DNA from: Nymphaea colorata
Taxonomy: Eukaryota; Streptophyta; Magnoliopsida; Nymphaeales; Nymphaeaceae
DNA length: 64,000 nucleotides
Direction: 5' to 3'
Assembly: GCF_008831285.2 (NCBI RefSeq)
Contig: NC_045149.1
Location: 19,917,035-19,981,034 of the forward strand
Part shown: in pieces, positions 51,401 to 63,159 of the stretch
Numbering within the stretch: position 1 is the first letter of the stretch
How the letters are laid out: every line of letters begins with the position of its first letter
Notes under the pieces: generated by a model
Database searches by the model: none
The model's input: only the letters and a program-made list of their open reading frames with translations
Told to the model about the DNA's origin: nothing
Program-made: the position numbers and the translations under genes

Positions 51401-53113
51401 CAAATACCAGCAAAAACTTGAAAATATTGTGATAATATCACAAGAAACAAGTAAAAAGAGAAAGATAAAATTTCTCTTAATATTTCAAAATATCAGCATA
51501 ATATAAAAAATTGAAACAAAAAAAAGGAATTTTTGCAATATTTCGAAATATTGCGAGGTTTTCATGCCCTTTTTAAGAAACAAAATTTTAATTTATTTGT
51601 TTTTCACTTTCTAAATATTTAAAATAGCTATACATTTGTCAATACTTTTGTAACAACATTAGCAAAACATTCTTAACTTCATTTTCTTTATTATTTTCTA
51701 TATGTTCTTCTAATATTTTGAGCTCTTGATGTTTTTCTAAGAAAGATAAATTGTCTGAAATCAGTTGAGAAAAACCTTTCAAACAAGAACCTGAGAACGG
51801 TATTTGTGCCAATGCTATGAAAAATCAGCATGAATTTGGCACTTGGCCAGGTTTCATTCTCACATTTGAACATTATCGATTCAGCCTTCAGGATGCAGGC
51901 AGACTGACACACCACTGCGTCACCCAACTTTCTCAGCATGGTATTCAAATATGAGGAGGGTTAAGATGAACTTCCAAAATGCGTGCATGCAATTGCAGTA
52001 AATAAATCTTAATATGCTTCAGCAGGTAATGCTGAATTTCAGGATCCTAAGCCAGGTGGTTGAGTTTCAAACTTGGGTAGTTGAACAAGTTTAAGAAAAT
52101 GACATCCAGAGTGCAAAGTGCCTTGTAGTCCTACTCTTTTGAATCACAATCACAGTAACGTAGAAGGGAACCGATGAGGAGAGAAGAAGAAACACGAAAC
52201 CTTGTGAGGGAGGCCACTATGAAAAAGTTTCCCAGTCGCTCGCAGTTTCCATGCAATCATTCCACCAGTACCAATGCAAGGTTGTTTGTCCGCTGTATCG
52301 ATCCAAAATCTGTAGGTATGAAGCATAGAATGCAATATCTCATTAATGGTCGACTGTTAATATGTTTCTTACAAAGAAAGCACAGCAAATTCGAGTTCAT
52401 GTCACTTTCTCACTACAATAAATTTTGCCAGATAAAATCCATTGCTTCAAGCAGGATGCTACATTTAATATCTTGAGGAAAGTTAGAAAATGCACCAAAA
52501 GCTTTCATGAACGGGGTTATAATTCACAAAAAAACCCAAATAGCATTTGATGATTCTAAGAAATCATGCGGATTATTACATTATAATGAAAAAAATGTAC
52601 AACAGACTTACAGAGGGCCATCTTTGAGTTTATTAAGCAATCCTGCCGTCACAAGAGCATCCACCCCAACACCTAATATGGATGAGTTTTCCTCATTGGC
52701 AATAAATACAGCAACCACAGTACACTTCAGTTCCGGTTTCACTTGCGCCAATCTTTTCATGAGCTCCGTCAAGAGGGCCACATGCCCCAAACAGTCGGTT
52801 GTACCACGGCCGCGCAATTTATCACCCTCGACACTCAAGCTGAAAGGATCAAAATCCTGTCCAACACCGATTGACAACCACACTGGGTGTACAAAATGAG
52901 CTCAAGAAAAATCAAAATATCAAACCAAATCATAAAATCAAGCAGAAAGATAATATCAGTATGAGTTTTTTGCTCAATTTCTCTTTCAAAAGAATGCTTC
53001 AAATTTCTTTGTTGGCCTTAAAATAACCACTTGACCTTTTATTAGTCTAGACATAAAGTCACTAAGAAATCTCAAATGGGTTTTGCTATTTTTGGGATTC
53101 TACCCCCGTACTT

Positions 53114-53150
<37 letters not shown>

Positions 53151-53477
53151 AACCCAATCATCAGGGTTGGCGGTGACAACATCCATGTGGCTGCCAACGA
53201 AAGAGAGGACCTTGCCGGGAACGGTTCCCGGGTACTCGACTATGAGGTTCCCCCTTCCCTCGACGAAGCTCGCGTGGTTCAGGAGAAGCGGCCCTCCTTG
53301 CTCCTTGCTGTATGGAGCCAGCGCGTCCAAGAGGTGCCTGACCACCCTGTCCTCCTGGGGAACAAGCTCCGGCGGGTTGTTCTGAACGTACCTCGACTCC
53401 CCAATGAGCTTAGAGAGAAGGGCAACGAACGAGTCCCCATCGAGCACGCCCAACTCCTCTTTCAGAGACCCACCCAT
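48451..53477 (-). CDS. Acetylornithine deacetylase-like M20 metallopeptidase
   Basis: Predicted enzyme hydrolysing N-acetylornithine to ornithine (or a related N-acyl amino acid) in arginine/polyamine metabolism; the sequence closely follows the Arabidopsis At4g17830 pattern as I recall it. Ten exons: 53477-53154, 52856-52612, 52309-52201, 51268-51130, 50632-50575, 49916-49899, 49720-49598, 49520-49364, 49281-49248, 48563-48451. They total 1,320 nt and an unbroken 439-aa protein, the family length. Metal and catalytic residues are all present: SHMD (H97, D99), GRGTTD (D129), ANEE (E163-E164) and TYHAKNE (H409). Also visible are WIDTADKQPC, GKLFHSG, YGFATPSTMKPTQW and YPGGGVNQIP. Exon 6 is only 18 nt, and the next intron uses a GC donor (AA|GCAAGT). 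No signal peptide is evident. The only copy in the window lies in unit 2. Confidence 0.93.
53117..53148. repeat. (GA)16 tract at the 5' end of M20 intron 1
   Basis: On the gene strand the intron begins GTTAG and runs straight into CTCTCT, so a length-variable pyrimidine tract starts about five bases after the splice donor. A second CT tract (53,585-53,611) lies just upstream of the start codon in the leader/promoter. Confidence 0.9.
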
Positions 53478-53577
53478 TTGTCCTTTGGCAGAGAGGAAAG
53501 AAAAACGATCACTCTGGTCGGGAGACGCGGAGGAGATTGCCCAATTTCAATCTGAACCGGTTGCAGGAGGGACGAGA

Positions 53578-53611
<34 letters not shown>

Positions 53612-56389
53612 AAAATGAGAATTTCTCGGCCGAGGAGGGTTGCTTCATGATCATAACCCGCATTTTTGCGTGCACACTCTTTCGGGTTGCCGGTCGATAT
53701 CGGCATGGAGTTGCGTGCACATCGCTCTGAAAAAGAAATATTAAAATGTTTTTGCCAATGAAAGTCACAAAAGTCTCATTGTAAAAACGAAATATTAAAA
53801 TGTACGCATAATTCGCAAATTTAACTTTTAATATCAAAACTAACTTTATAAAACATAAAACTAAAATAAATAATAAAATCATCACGCCCGTTGCATCAGA
53901 TGACTAGAGTTGAGACGTCATGGCAGTGGGGCAGGGCCTTGTTCTAAAATACTAAAAATCATAGTTAAATAGAGATAAACCAACCAAGAATTGACAGATT
54001 TAATGCCAGAAATTTCAAGGTTTTCCCTGGATTTTGAAAAAATATAGCATTCAGTTTTGCCTCAAAATCTAGTCAATTGTTGTTGTTGTTGTTTTTTATC
54101 AATTCAATTATTTGTTCAAAGTCAGTGCTCCAAAATGTGCACCAATTTAATCAAGTTGGAAACCCACGTTTGCATCAAAACTCATGAATTGCCCAGAGAA
54201 AAGAGGAAGAACACATAACAACGATTTTCATGAAAATCCAATCGATTTCTCAACGCTTTTTTCTCTAAATCTTGTTTCAAAATCTTCTAAACCTATGTTA
54301 AGACTCGTTGAGTACAAAATGAATTAAAATCGACAGAGAAGATTTTGAGACTCTTGCTTTGGAATCACCGTTGCACACTTTTCAGGCAGGTTTCTGATTA
54401 CAAAACAAAAATTTAACATCTTGATTTCCAACTGCCTAAGAAACGATTACAAATTATAAGTCGAGTCGATCTATCTTGCTTTTCACCCCTTGCACATAGT
54501 GGCAATGCCCCTCACCACATGGGTCCTTTTTGTTTTCCAAATAATTCACTTGAATTTAAAGAGTAGTTTTGTAAATTAATCTTATATTTTAATGTTTCTT
54601 TGTGCAAAGGTGGCTGTTTATGAGTTTTCTAAAAAAGTGAAGTGCTTATTTTGAGGGCCTACTTGTTTTGTAAATCTTTTTAAACAAAATGTATACTTTC
54701 AAAATTTTTATATTTTTTTTTGTCTTCTTAAAAAACTTTTTTTTTTATCTAGATAGAAACATTTTGTTCTTTACACGATGCATGATTTGTTTTGCATAAG
54801 GGTGTGCAGAGTTTCAGCATTTTGCTTATGATAAGGTTAGGAAACTGTGAGTTCAGATACATGGGTTGAAACTAAATTGTATGATTTTTTATTGAATATT
54901 TAGTATCTATTAATTAAAGTTTAAACAACAAAACAAGTTGATAAATACTGCCGGTACAAGTTGGGCCAAAATGGCCGGTGACATTCTGTTCACAGCCAAA
55001 AACTAAGTTTTGAAGGTAAAACCTAATTTTATAGTTCAATCGAGAATTGAATTTGTACGAAACTTAATTTTAACAAAATCTGGTTTTCATAACAAACTTG
55101 CATCCTCCTCCTCCTAGTTTTTCAAGTGAAACTGATTTTTGTATTTTTTTTGGTCGTTTAAACATATAAACCAAGTTTTAAAAACTGAGTGTTTGATCAT
55201 GTTAATTTTTACAAAACTTTATAAAATCAAGTTTTTGAAAGTCGTCCAAATGCCATTTGAAGACGTTTTATGTAAGTGTGTTTGATCTGTATAGAATAAA
55301 GTTTGGAAAAAATGTCCGCAATAGATCACCATTTTCCTGAAAATCGTGCGGGGACTAAACAATGAGAAAATTTTTACCAATATCAAGTAGTGAGAAAAAT
55401 TTTCCTCGGATTCGGATTGGATTAGGGAAAATGAATGCAGAGGCAGAGGCGCCGAGCCACTTATAGAAGCAGATGCATATGACTGGCTTTTCGAAGCCTC
55501 TCTCTCTCTCTCTCTCTACCATGATGCTTAAAGTGAATGAAATCAATGCCTTTATTCTTATGCTTGCATGCCTATTTGCCTTGGGATATTCTTTGCAGGA
55601 AAGAAAAGAGTAGGAGCTTGAATTTTTTCATTAAGAAGGCCGAACTGTAATTTCAAAATTTTAACAAGGAACAAATTAAATTTTGTTGAAATTTGTATAT
55701 ACACTAAGTGATTTTTTTAAAAATTACATGTATTTTTTTTTTTGACATTTTGAAGGGAGCCCAAGGCCCCTGCTGCACCCCTAGCTCGAGGATATCAGTT
55801 AAACAATGTGAGTTAAAGTAATGTCAAATACATCAATAGTAAAAAAAATAAGACTTTAACCAAGCTAATAAACAACTACTTTTATTTTAACTCTATACTG
55901 CAAAAGGAGAGACATTAACATGGAAGCTGAAACATAACAGAGTTTCAGCTCCCAGTCAAGCGATAGGATGAAATGCTCTTCCTGGTCTCCAAATAAATAA
56001 CGAAATATGATATGACCTTCCACATGAAACAACCGCTGCATACTTGAAATAAGTTATGAAATTTCTCTTACATGTTCTAATTGTGTCGGCTGCATCTAAA
56101 ATCTCAATATAAAATAAAAAAGTTTCTAGGTATCAACAATGGAAAAGAAAGAACAACAAGTGGAGAATAAATTTTCTTTCAGATTCGTCCTTTATTCGAC
56201 ATGTTACAAGTTGATATGGCCCTGAAGTAGAATCAAAAGATTTATTTGCATCGATGCCGTAGATACCAGTACTGTTGGCGCCATATCATTCTGTAAAATA
56301 ATATGGTGTCTTAGCTGATAGGGACCAGTGCATTTCGTTTGTAAATCCAGTTACCAAAGTCAGTAACATTTTCCAAACCTGATTTACAT

Positions 56390-56420
<31 letters not shown>

Positions 56421-57605
56421 TGACTTTGGTAAGTTTTTATGTAACACTGTATCATCAAACACCTTTTCCTTCTCCACATGAAAATCAATGCAACGGTCTA
56501 CCGTTACTTTTCTATAGATATGTCGAATTACATGCATGTTTGTCATTCACATTTAAATGTACTGATGTGGTGTAGCTCTTAAAATGGAATTTATTTCAAC
56601 AATTAAAGATAGAGATGCATTTAGTGATGAAATACACTAATATCTTTTGTAGTAAATGTACCCAGAACTGAACTTTATACAACTGAATAAGTCAGAAATG
56701 AGTGGAATATCTATTCATTTTGCAATGGACCTTCTTATAACTGATAACACAAACTTCTTCGGCTTTAGATTTTTAAAGCTTAGATTACTGGATGAACCAA
56801 TTGATTCTATGAAAGTCAAACTTTAGATGGTCTCTGTCATTGATGCATAAAAAGTTGAGACACCATTTAGTATTACTCTCTGTGGGGAACATACTGTAAA
56901 AAAAAATCGCATTAAAGGAAATTATGAAAGAGAAAAAGTAGTTGTTGTTCTGATACCTGTCTAGCTGTGGAAAAATAAGATTTAGAAATATGTTAACCAT
57001 GTGGACAAGATTTTCATGATTCAAAGGCATGCAGATCCGCTCCTTAATGGGTTTATTAATTTATTGGCGCAAATAAGATTGTGTGAATTCTGGTAATTTA
57101 CGGCTTTTAAACTTCATGGGTTGTAAAAAATCAAATTTAGATATCCAAATGAAGTGAGTTTGTAATCAATTTATTGCGTCTTGGTTTACGTAGATAACAT
57201 AGTTATTATCACAAGTTGACAAAAAAGAGAAATTCACAAATTGGATTTTGGATCCCATCCAAGATTTTCATATAATTTCCTAGAGGCCATGTCAATGAAC
57301 TGCAATTGAACTAAGAGTTATGAACATTAGATAAAATATAAAAAATTCAGTACAACAGTGAAAGAATTTCGTTCTTTTTATGCCATATTACATAAAAAAC
57401 ATTCCCCATAGTTTACACAATGAACATACAAAATCAACTCACTCATCCTTTTTAGGACTCCATCCTTTTTGATAATGCATTTGTTGGCCAAGATGCTCTA
57501 AAGTTTTCCAATCATCCTTAGAAAAATGAAAGAAAAAGAGGAAGGAAGATAATATTAATAGACGCAAGGATATTACAGAAGCAAAGAAGAGGGATGCTGG
57601 GACAG

Positions 57606-57636
<31 letters not shown>

Positions 57637-57652
57637 AACCTTTGGCTTTCGT
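53478..57652. other. M20 upstream region and CSLD-pseudogene 3' flank
   Basis: 53,478 to about 54,617 is M20 leader/promoter and AT-rich DNA without a gene. From 54,618 the sequence resumes collinearity with unit 1 (34,822 onward). Two unit-2-specific insertions interrupt it: about 55,320-56,090 (with a TC tract at 55,499-55,517) and about 56,199-56,663 (with a perfect hairpin). 56,664-57,652 is CSLD 3' flank matching 35,650-36,670. No open frame with a recognised domain was found. Confidence 0.65.
56351..56432. repeat. Perfect 16-bp inverted repeat (hairpin) around an AT tract
   Basis: TTACCAAAGTCAGTAA (56,351-56,366) and TTACTGACTTTGGTAA (56,417-56,432) are exact reverse complements separated by 50 bp that includes (AT)n. 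It lies in an insertion absent from unit 1. It could be a fold-back element core, a small-RNA hairpin or chance capture. Confidence 0.85.
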
Positions 57653-60600
57653 TTAAACCTCTATACTGCAACCTGAAGATTGAGTTGAATCAGTGGGAGG
57701 ACTAATCGTGATCCAGAGCAAGGAGATAACGATGGTGACAATCCAGACCAGACGTAGACGATGGTGGGCATTCTTCCCTTCCTTCCCATCAACCCCTTGG
57801 CGAAGGGATACATGAGAGCAAGCACCCAGAAGCTGAAGAACACCCCACCAGCAGCTTGTTCCATTGCCGTATCGGGCTGTAGATCGTCTTGGAGAACCCC
57901 ACGGCGACGGCGATGAGGTTGACGACGATGATGGTGAGGGGCGGAATGAAGAGGCTGGTCCACTTCACCACGTAAAGATCGGCATAGATGTCTTCCTCGT
58001 CCTCCGCCGCCGATTTAGAGGTAAGCTTGAAGGAGATCTTGATTCCGGCGACCACCTTAAGCAGTCCCTGCAGCACGGCCGCCAGGTGGGCGCTGATGCC
58101 TCCTATGAGCCAGAACTGCTCGTTGCGCCACCACTCCTCGAGGCCGATGCCCGACCACTTGACCTCCAGGAGGGAGAGCATGGTGAGGGTGAGGGTGATG
58201 ACTAGGAGGTAGGTGAGGAAGGCGACGTTGAGGTTCTGGATGATGAAGTGGCCGGAGAAGAGGGAGAGCGCCGGGAGGAAGTAGTAGACGATGAGGAAGA
58301 TGGAGGTGAAGGGGTAGACGTAGAAGTTGAGGTGGGCGAGGCGCTGCAGGAACTTCATGCGCGAGCTGGCGAAGTGCGCGTTGTTGCGCGAGAAGAAGAT
58401 CTCGATCGATCCCGTCGCCCACCGCAGCACCTGGTGCAGCCGGTCTGTCAAGTTGATCGGCGCCGTGCCAAGGAAGGCGTCGCGCTTCGTGATGCAGTAG
58501 ATGGACCGCCACCCGCGGTTGTGCATCCGGTAGTCGGTGACGACGTCCTTAGTGACGGAGCCGTAGATCCAGCCCACGCTGTCTCCCCACTCCGTCTTGT
58601 CCTCGTATCAGCACGAGATGACGGAGACGGTCTCCGCCACGGTGTTGGCGTCGAGAGGCTGCCGCGGCAGGAGTAGCGCGCAGGCCGGCCGGCCGTTTTT
58701 CACAACTGGGTGGTCCTGAAGAGGGCGGGCCTGGAACTCGGCCACCGGGATGGAATCGGCGAAGAGGGCAGAGTTGCCGAAGCGCTTGGGCAGCTCGGCT
58801 CGCGCCGCGTTGAGGAGCTCAACGGCGGGGCCGAGGGCCAGGTCGATGGCGTTGAACATGGAGGAGCACAGGGAGGGGGTGCTTGCTCTGGCCGAAGGTG
58901 CCGGTGTACTAAGCGTGGGGAGGGTCGAAGCGGTAAAGGGCGAAGCGGCGGAAGAAGCAACCTGTGCCGACGTATACAGGGCCCTGCAGACCGTCGAGGG
59001 CGCACATGTTGCCGTCGAAGAAGACGGTGTTGTGGTTGGCGTAGCGGTCGGAGGGGTCGATGCCTTCGAACCGCTGCGGGAATTGGACGTAGCAGATCCG
59101 GTTGCCGCCGCGGTCCATCATGAAGCAGACGCCCTCGCATGAAGCAGACGCCCTCGCGGAGCGCCTGAGAGTTGTAGATGTAATGGTCGCAGTGGAGGTT
59201 TAGGATGAAGGGGCCGTTGGAGAGAATGGCGGAGGCGCAATCCATGGCGTTCATGGAGCCGGCTTTCTTGTTGTGGTCGTAGCCGGGGCGGTTTTCGCGG
59301 GAGACGAACACGAACATGGGCAGCGGCACGTCCACCCCGGACAGGTCGATGATCTTCTCGTCCGGCGACCGGTACACCGGATCGGGACTCGGCACTTTGG
59401 ACATCACCTGTGTCATAGGTCGATCAACCGTAGTTTTAGAACATCTAATTGGTAGGAGATCCCAAATGATTTGATGGGAACCCTATGAGTTTATTGACTC
59501 ATAAATCGAATCATAGTTGGTGGATTTGAGATGTTCAAAAGAGAGCTCTTGAGTTGGCTTCTGATATTTACCTGAAGAATGCCAGCATGGTCACCTTTAT
59601 AACCATCCACGTCACCTTAGGAACCTTGACAGCACCTTCTTCATCACCACCACCACCACTAGCAGTGGCTTTTCTCTCTTCTCTTGTTATAAGCATCAGA
59701 ACGCCTCCTGATGGCATCGGGGAGGCCATTGATCCTCACCTTGAACTCATCATACTCGTGCTTGAGCCTCCTCCTGTCCTTGACGAAGTCCTGGTCCTTC
59801 TTGAACTTGGTCGGGTCACCCTTCTAGGAGAAGTAGCTGTCGAGGTTCCGGGGCTTGATGTTGTGCTTCCGGCAGAAAGGGACCCACACCTCGGCGAACA
59901 CCATTGCCTCCGCCATGGCCTCGAACGTGAGGAGGCTGCCGCCGTCTTCGGAGATGTAGCAGGCGAGCTTCTCGATGGGGTAATTGGCGGCGAGAATGGT
60001 GTTGGCTGTCACAAGGGGTCTCGAACTTGTCTCAGAGGGCGGCGAGGTCGGTGGCGCGTTTGATGGGGTTGAGCTTAGGCATCTGGTTCAGCACCCACGA
60101 GAAGGCGAACCAGATCTTGCAGACGATGGACATTCCCCACAGCCACATGGCGTCTGGATTGGGGTGGCTCACCCGCCATGCCAGGAAGAACATCAGCACT
60201 ACCAACCATATCATGATCGGCAGCCTGCTTATCGTTTTCATGAGTTTACGTCCACAACAATAAAAAGGAAAATTCAGTGTGGATCATAATGGCTTTGGAG
60301 TTTGAAAAATTTGGTTGCTATCCCGTAAAATTTTCTACTTTAAATGGTTCTTCAATTTTATCGCTCAAGCTTTACATTTTTCTTGACTGATTCGATTCAA
60401 TCTGGCGGAAACTATAAATCATTTTAGCCAAATGATGCAATGGAGAAGCAGGAAGAACTGCCGATAAATAATCTTGGCTCACCTGTATGGGCTTAGAATT
60501 GAAGGTGGAATGGGGATCTTCCTGGTCAAAGGTTTCGAAGGCTTGTCCAGGAAATCAGCCATGCTAACGTTCATAGCATCATCGTCGACCACACCGGCGC

Positions 60601-61108
60601 CAGCGCGGTACCCACCAGCTTCGCCGAAGGGCCAAACGGCATTCCCTATACCATAGGTCCCCTTCGTCTCAAACAGCCAGCGGTTGTGGTCGAAGTCGTT
60701 GGTCTGGCTTCTCAGCAATATCCGACGGTCCATCTTGCCACTGGGCTCGCCGCTCGCGCCGTCCTCGCCTGCAGCCCCCCTGCCACCTTCTCCGCCTTGG
60801 TAGGATGAGTTCGAGCCATACGCTGGCTGGGCTTCCTCGGCCTTCACCGCCGAGTACTGCTCTTGGAACATGGGTTGGTTGAACGGCGTCGGTGGCATCA
60901 TTACCGTGTAGTTGACGAAGTCGGAGGAGGAGAAGTCGCCAGAGAGGCTGTCGTCACGGTTGAGGCTCATGACCCGGCCTCTCGACGTCCGGCGGGCAAA
61001 CTTTACCGTTGGGGGAGGTCTGGGCGGAATGGACTTCTTGGAGGGGGAGTTGTTCAGCGCCGGTCGCGGGAGTCGTGCTTGGTAGGACAGGGACGGGCCA
61101 CTTTGCAT
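57653..61108 (-). pseudogene. CSLD5-like pseudogene, duplicate of the unit 1 CSLD
   Basis: The same three-exon layout as 36,671-40,338 is recognisable. Exon 1 (from ATG 61,108) is open and keeps a continuous N-terminus (SKKSIPPRPPP, KFARRTSRGRVMSLN), but lost the [10 protein letters not shown] segment. Lesions downstream: about 90 bp missing near 60,017 (removes the [20 protein letters not shown] region), a small deletion near 59,995, DDGG changed to EDGG, CAG to TAG stop at 59,824-59,826, about 70 bp missing near 59,600, DCD changed to HCD at 59,192-59,194, a 19-bp tandem duplication (59,120-59,157) shifting frame, a deletion/frameshift near 58,910, TGG to TGA stop at 58,608-58,610, TED changed to TKD near 58,549, and a 1-bp loss near 57,850. 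Three catalytic motifs are mutated, so it cannot be a working synthase. Confidence 0.95.
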
Positions 61109-62156
61109 TAGAAAGGTTCGACTCTAGCAGCTTGGGGAGTAGAGGCGCCGGGGAAAGGAACTACGGTTTCACGTGGAACATATTATAAAACCACAAACTC
61201 TTAATATGTATCAAGATGAACACCCTGCAAAACAAAGACAATAAACTTAAATTAAGGGTGGTTATATATGAAAAATTGAAATTAGCCACTACATGGTTTT
61301 TTTTTTTCAATAATTTTGCTTTGTTGCATTGTATGACTAAAATGAGAGACAATACACTGCAAAATATAAAAAAAAAAATCTGGCCATGGACATTGACCGA
61401 CATAAATATAGGTAAATTGAACGGTACCTCTGGTTTTTTAAAGTTACTTAACCATTTAACCAAGGCCATTCATATTTAACAATATGCATGGTTCTGTGAT
61501 TGGCTGTATAGATTTCGATGCTTCTCTCCTCGAAAATGGCAACTTATGAGAATCATGAAGCAGATAAAACATTGCCCTCCTTTATCAGTCTCAAGAAGAA
61601 CAGTGAAAATGGTATGTAAATTGGTATAACATTAACAACATCCAGCATTGTCCATGACTAAGATTAAATTTGTCATCACAGTTTCTATCTACCCAACAAA
61701 AATTAGATGAGAGAATTCGTTAAGAGAAATCTTATTTTATGCAAGATTCTAGACGGTAAACAAGAGTTCAAATATAACTATGAAATACCAAATCAAGTTT
61801 TGATGCGAAAATATATTAAACTCAATTCCGACGAGGGCAGAAAAATCAGAAGATTGAGTACCAGAAAAATACAGGTGAAAGCAGGAAGTTCATCTCCTAA
61901 TCGATCGATGATTTTCCTGATTCTTCTTCGGCCGCTTCATCGTGCATGCAAAATGACCTGCAAACGAAACTCATTGTCCTCAATTCCGAAACCATTAGAA
62001 ACAAGCGATTTCTGATAAGAACAAGGCATTTCAATTATCAAAAGCTTAATCCGCAGCAGATTTACCAAAACAGTGTAGCGATCAGGAATCAAGCGAATTT
62101 GAAGAAGATGAAGCAAGAAAAGGAAGAAGAAGATGATCTTCTCCTAAGATCTCAAC

Positions 62157-62205
<49 letters not shown>

Positions 62206-63159
62206 TGAGGTTGTGGAAGCTGCAAGGTTGCAAAGGGGAATGGTGACCGGTTGAGACCACCCCATTTTTATCACCCATTGACTCGGGCACACAAGTCAGG
62301 AAAAAAGACAATATTGCCCTTCCAAATTTTCTATGAAATTACCCAATAGTCCTCGTCTCGTCTTGCTGTCTCCTGTCCGAAACATGGGGTAGAATCAGTT
62401 CAAAGGAAACTATAAAAATTCCAGGTCTGTTTGGTTACCCATGAAAATTGGTTTATTTTTCCAACATCTTTGTCCCTTTTTCTACATTTCTCTTTTTTCC
62501 ATGGAATTGGCTTCTTGCTTTAGAGGCATTAGAGGTACAAAGTAGCTGGTAGGACTGATAGAATGTTGAAAGTGCATTTCAATCGATTCTTAATTCTTCT
62601 AGGCCTTAACTTTTACTAGAAAAGTCTGACAACTTTGTGGTAAGAGGCTTTCTCATGTTTGGAAAGATGGGAAAATCTTTCACTCCTTTTCCTCCGGTCA
62701 CTTTTTCCGATTCCTCATATTCCTTGGACATGCACCAAACTTTTACTGTCCCTCATGCTGTACGTATACGTAGGTGTGGCTCTCCATTTTTTCCGTTCCC
62801 CTCATTCCTGAAGGTACGCCCAAAGTTTTACCATCCCAAGTACAAGCCTTTCACGTTCGCCGACAATTAACATGGAAATTCTATCCACTGTTTGTTTGTT
62901 TTGCACTTCAAATGAGTAAAATTTTCCCATGTTGGGCTTACTAAAATTTTCACATATCTAGGATTAACAAGTAGAAATATGGAGGCAAACGCCCTTAATT
63001 AATTTAATGTCCTTCACACCTGCAATGAAAGTTAAACTCGACGACAAAGAGTTGCAATTCCCTCTTTGTCTAGCAAAAGCACAAAACTAGAAATTGTACG
63101 GGGAAATTGTAACCATGAAAATGAAAGTTTCTATCCTTGGATGTGGTCGACATGTGCAG
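61109..63159. other. Upstream region of the CSLD pseudogene (duplicate of 40,437-42,753)
   Basis: Collinear with the leader/promoter region of the unit 1 CSLD, including the TTTTGCAG acceptor-like site (about 61,225 on the minus strand) and the GA tract, here expanded to about 43 bp (62,160-62,203) against 20 bp in unit 1. A short piece of the 'AACCATTTAACCAAGGCC' repeat is inserted near 61,430. The 48-bp GC-rich tandem repeat of unit 1 is missing. No gene was seen. Confidence 0.65.

Larger units (their letters stand above)
42754..63159 (+). repeat. Tandem segmental duplication, unit 2 (20,406 bp)
   Basis: Direct repeat of unit 1. The unit junction reads CGACATATGCAG|TCTTTATC, combining the right boundary (CGACATGTGCAG|ACAATC at 63,159) with the left boundary (TTTGCAG|TCTTTATC at 23,293). 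It contains a PMT relic, the intact M20 gene, a CSLD pseudogene and several insertions absent from unit 1 (about 45.2-45.85, 47.38-47.85, 48.11-48.29, 55.32-56.09 and 56.20-56.66 kb). Confidence 0.93.

Noticed and set aside
53117-53148. CRISPR-like or satellite arrays among the short repeats
   Set aside because: These are simple dinucleotide or trinucleotide tracts without unique spacers, in a plant nuclear context.
36671-53477. A functional wall-biosynthesis gene cluster (PMT plus CSLD plus M20 enzyme)
   Set aside because: PMT and CSLD are both predicted Golgi wall enzymes, but the M20 enzyme is unrelated, strands differ, and nothing in the sequence shows co-regulation. Adjacency alone is not evidence.
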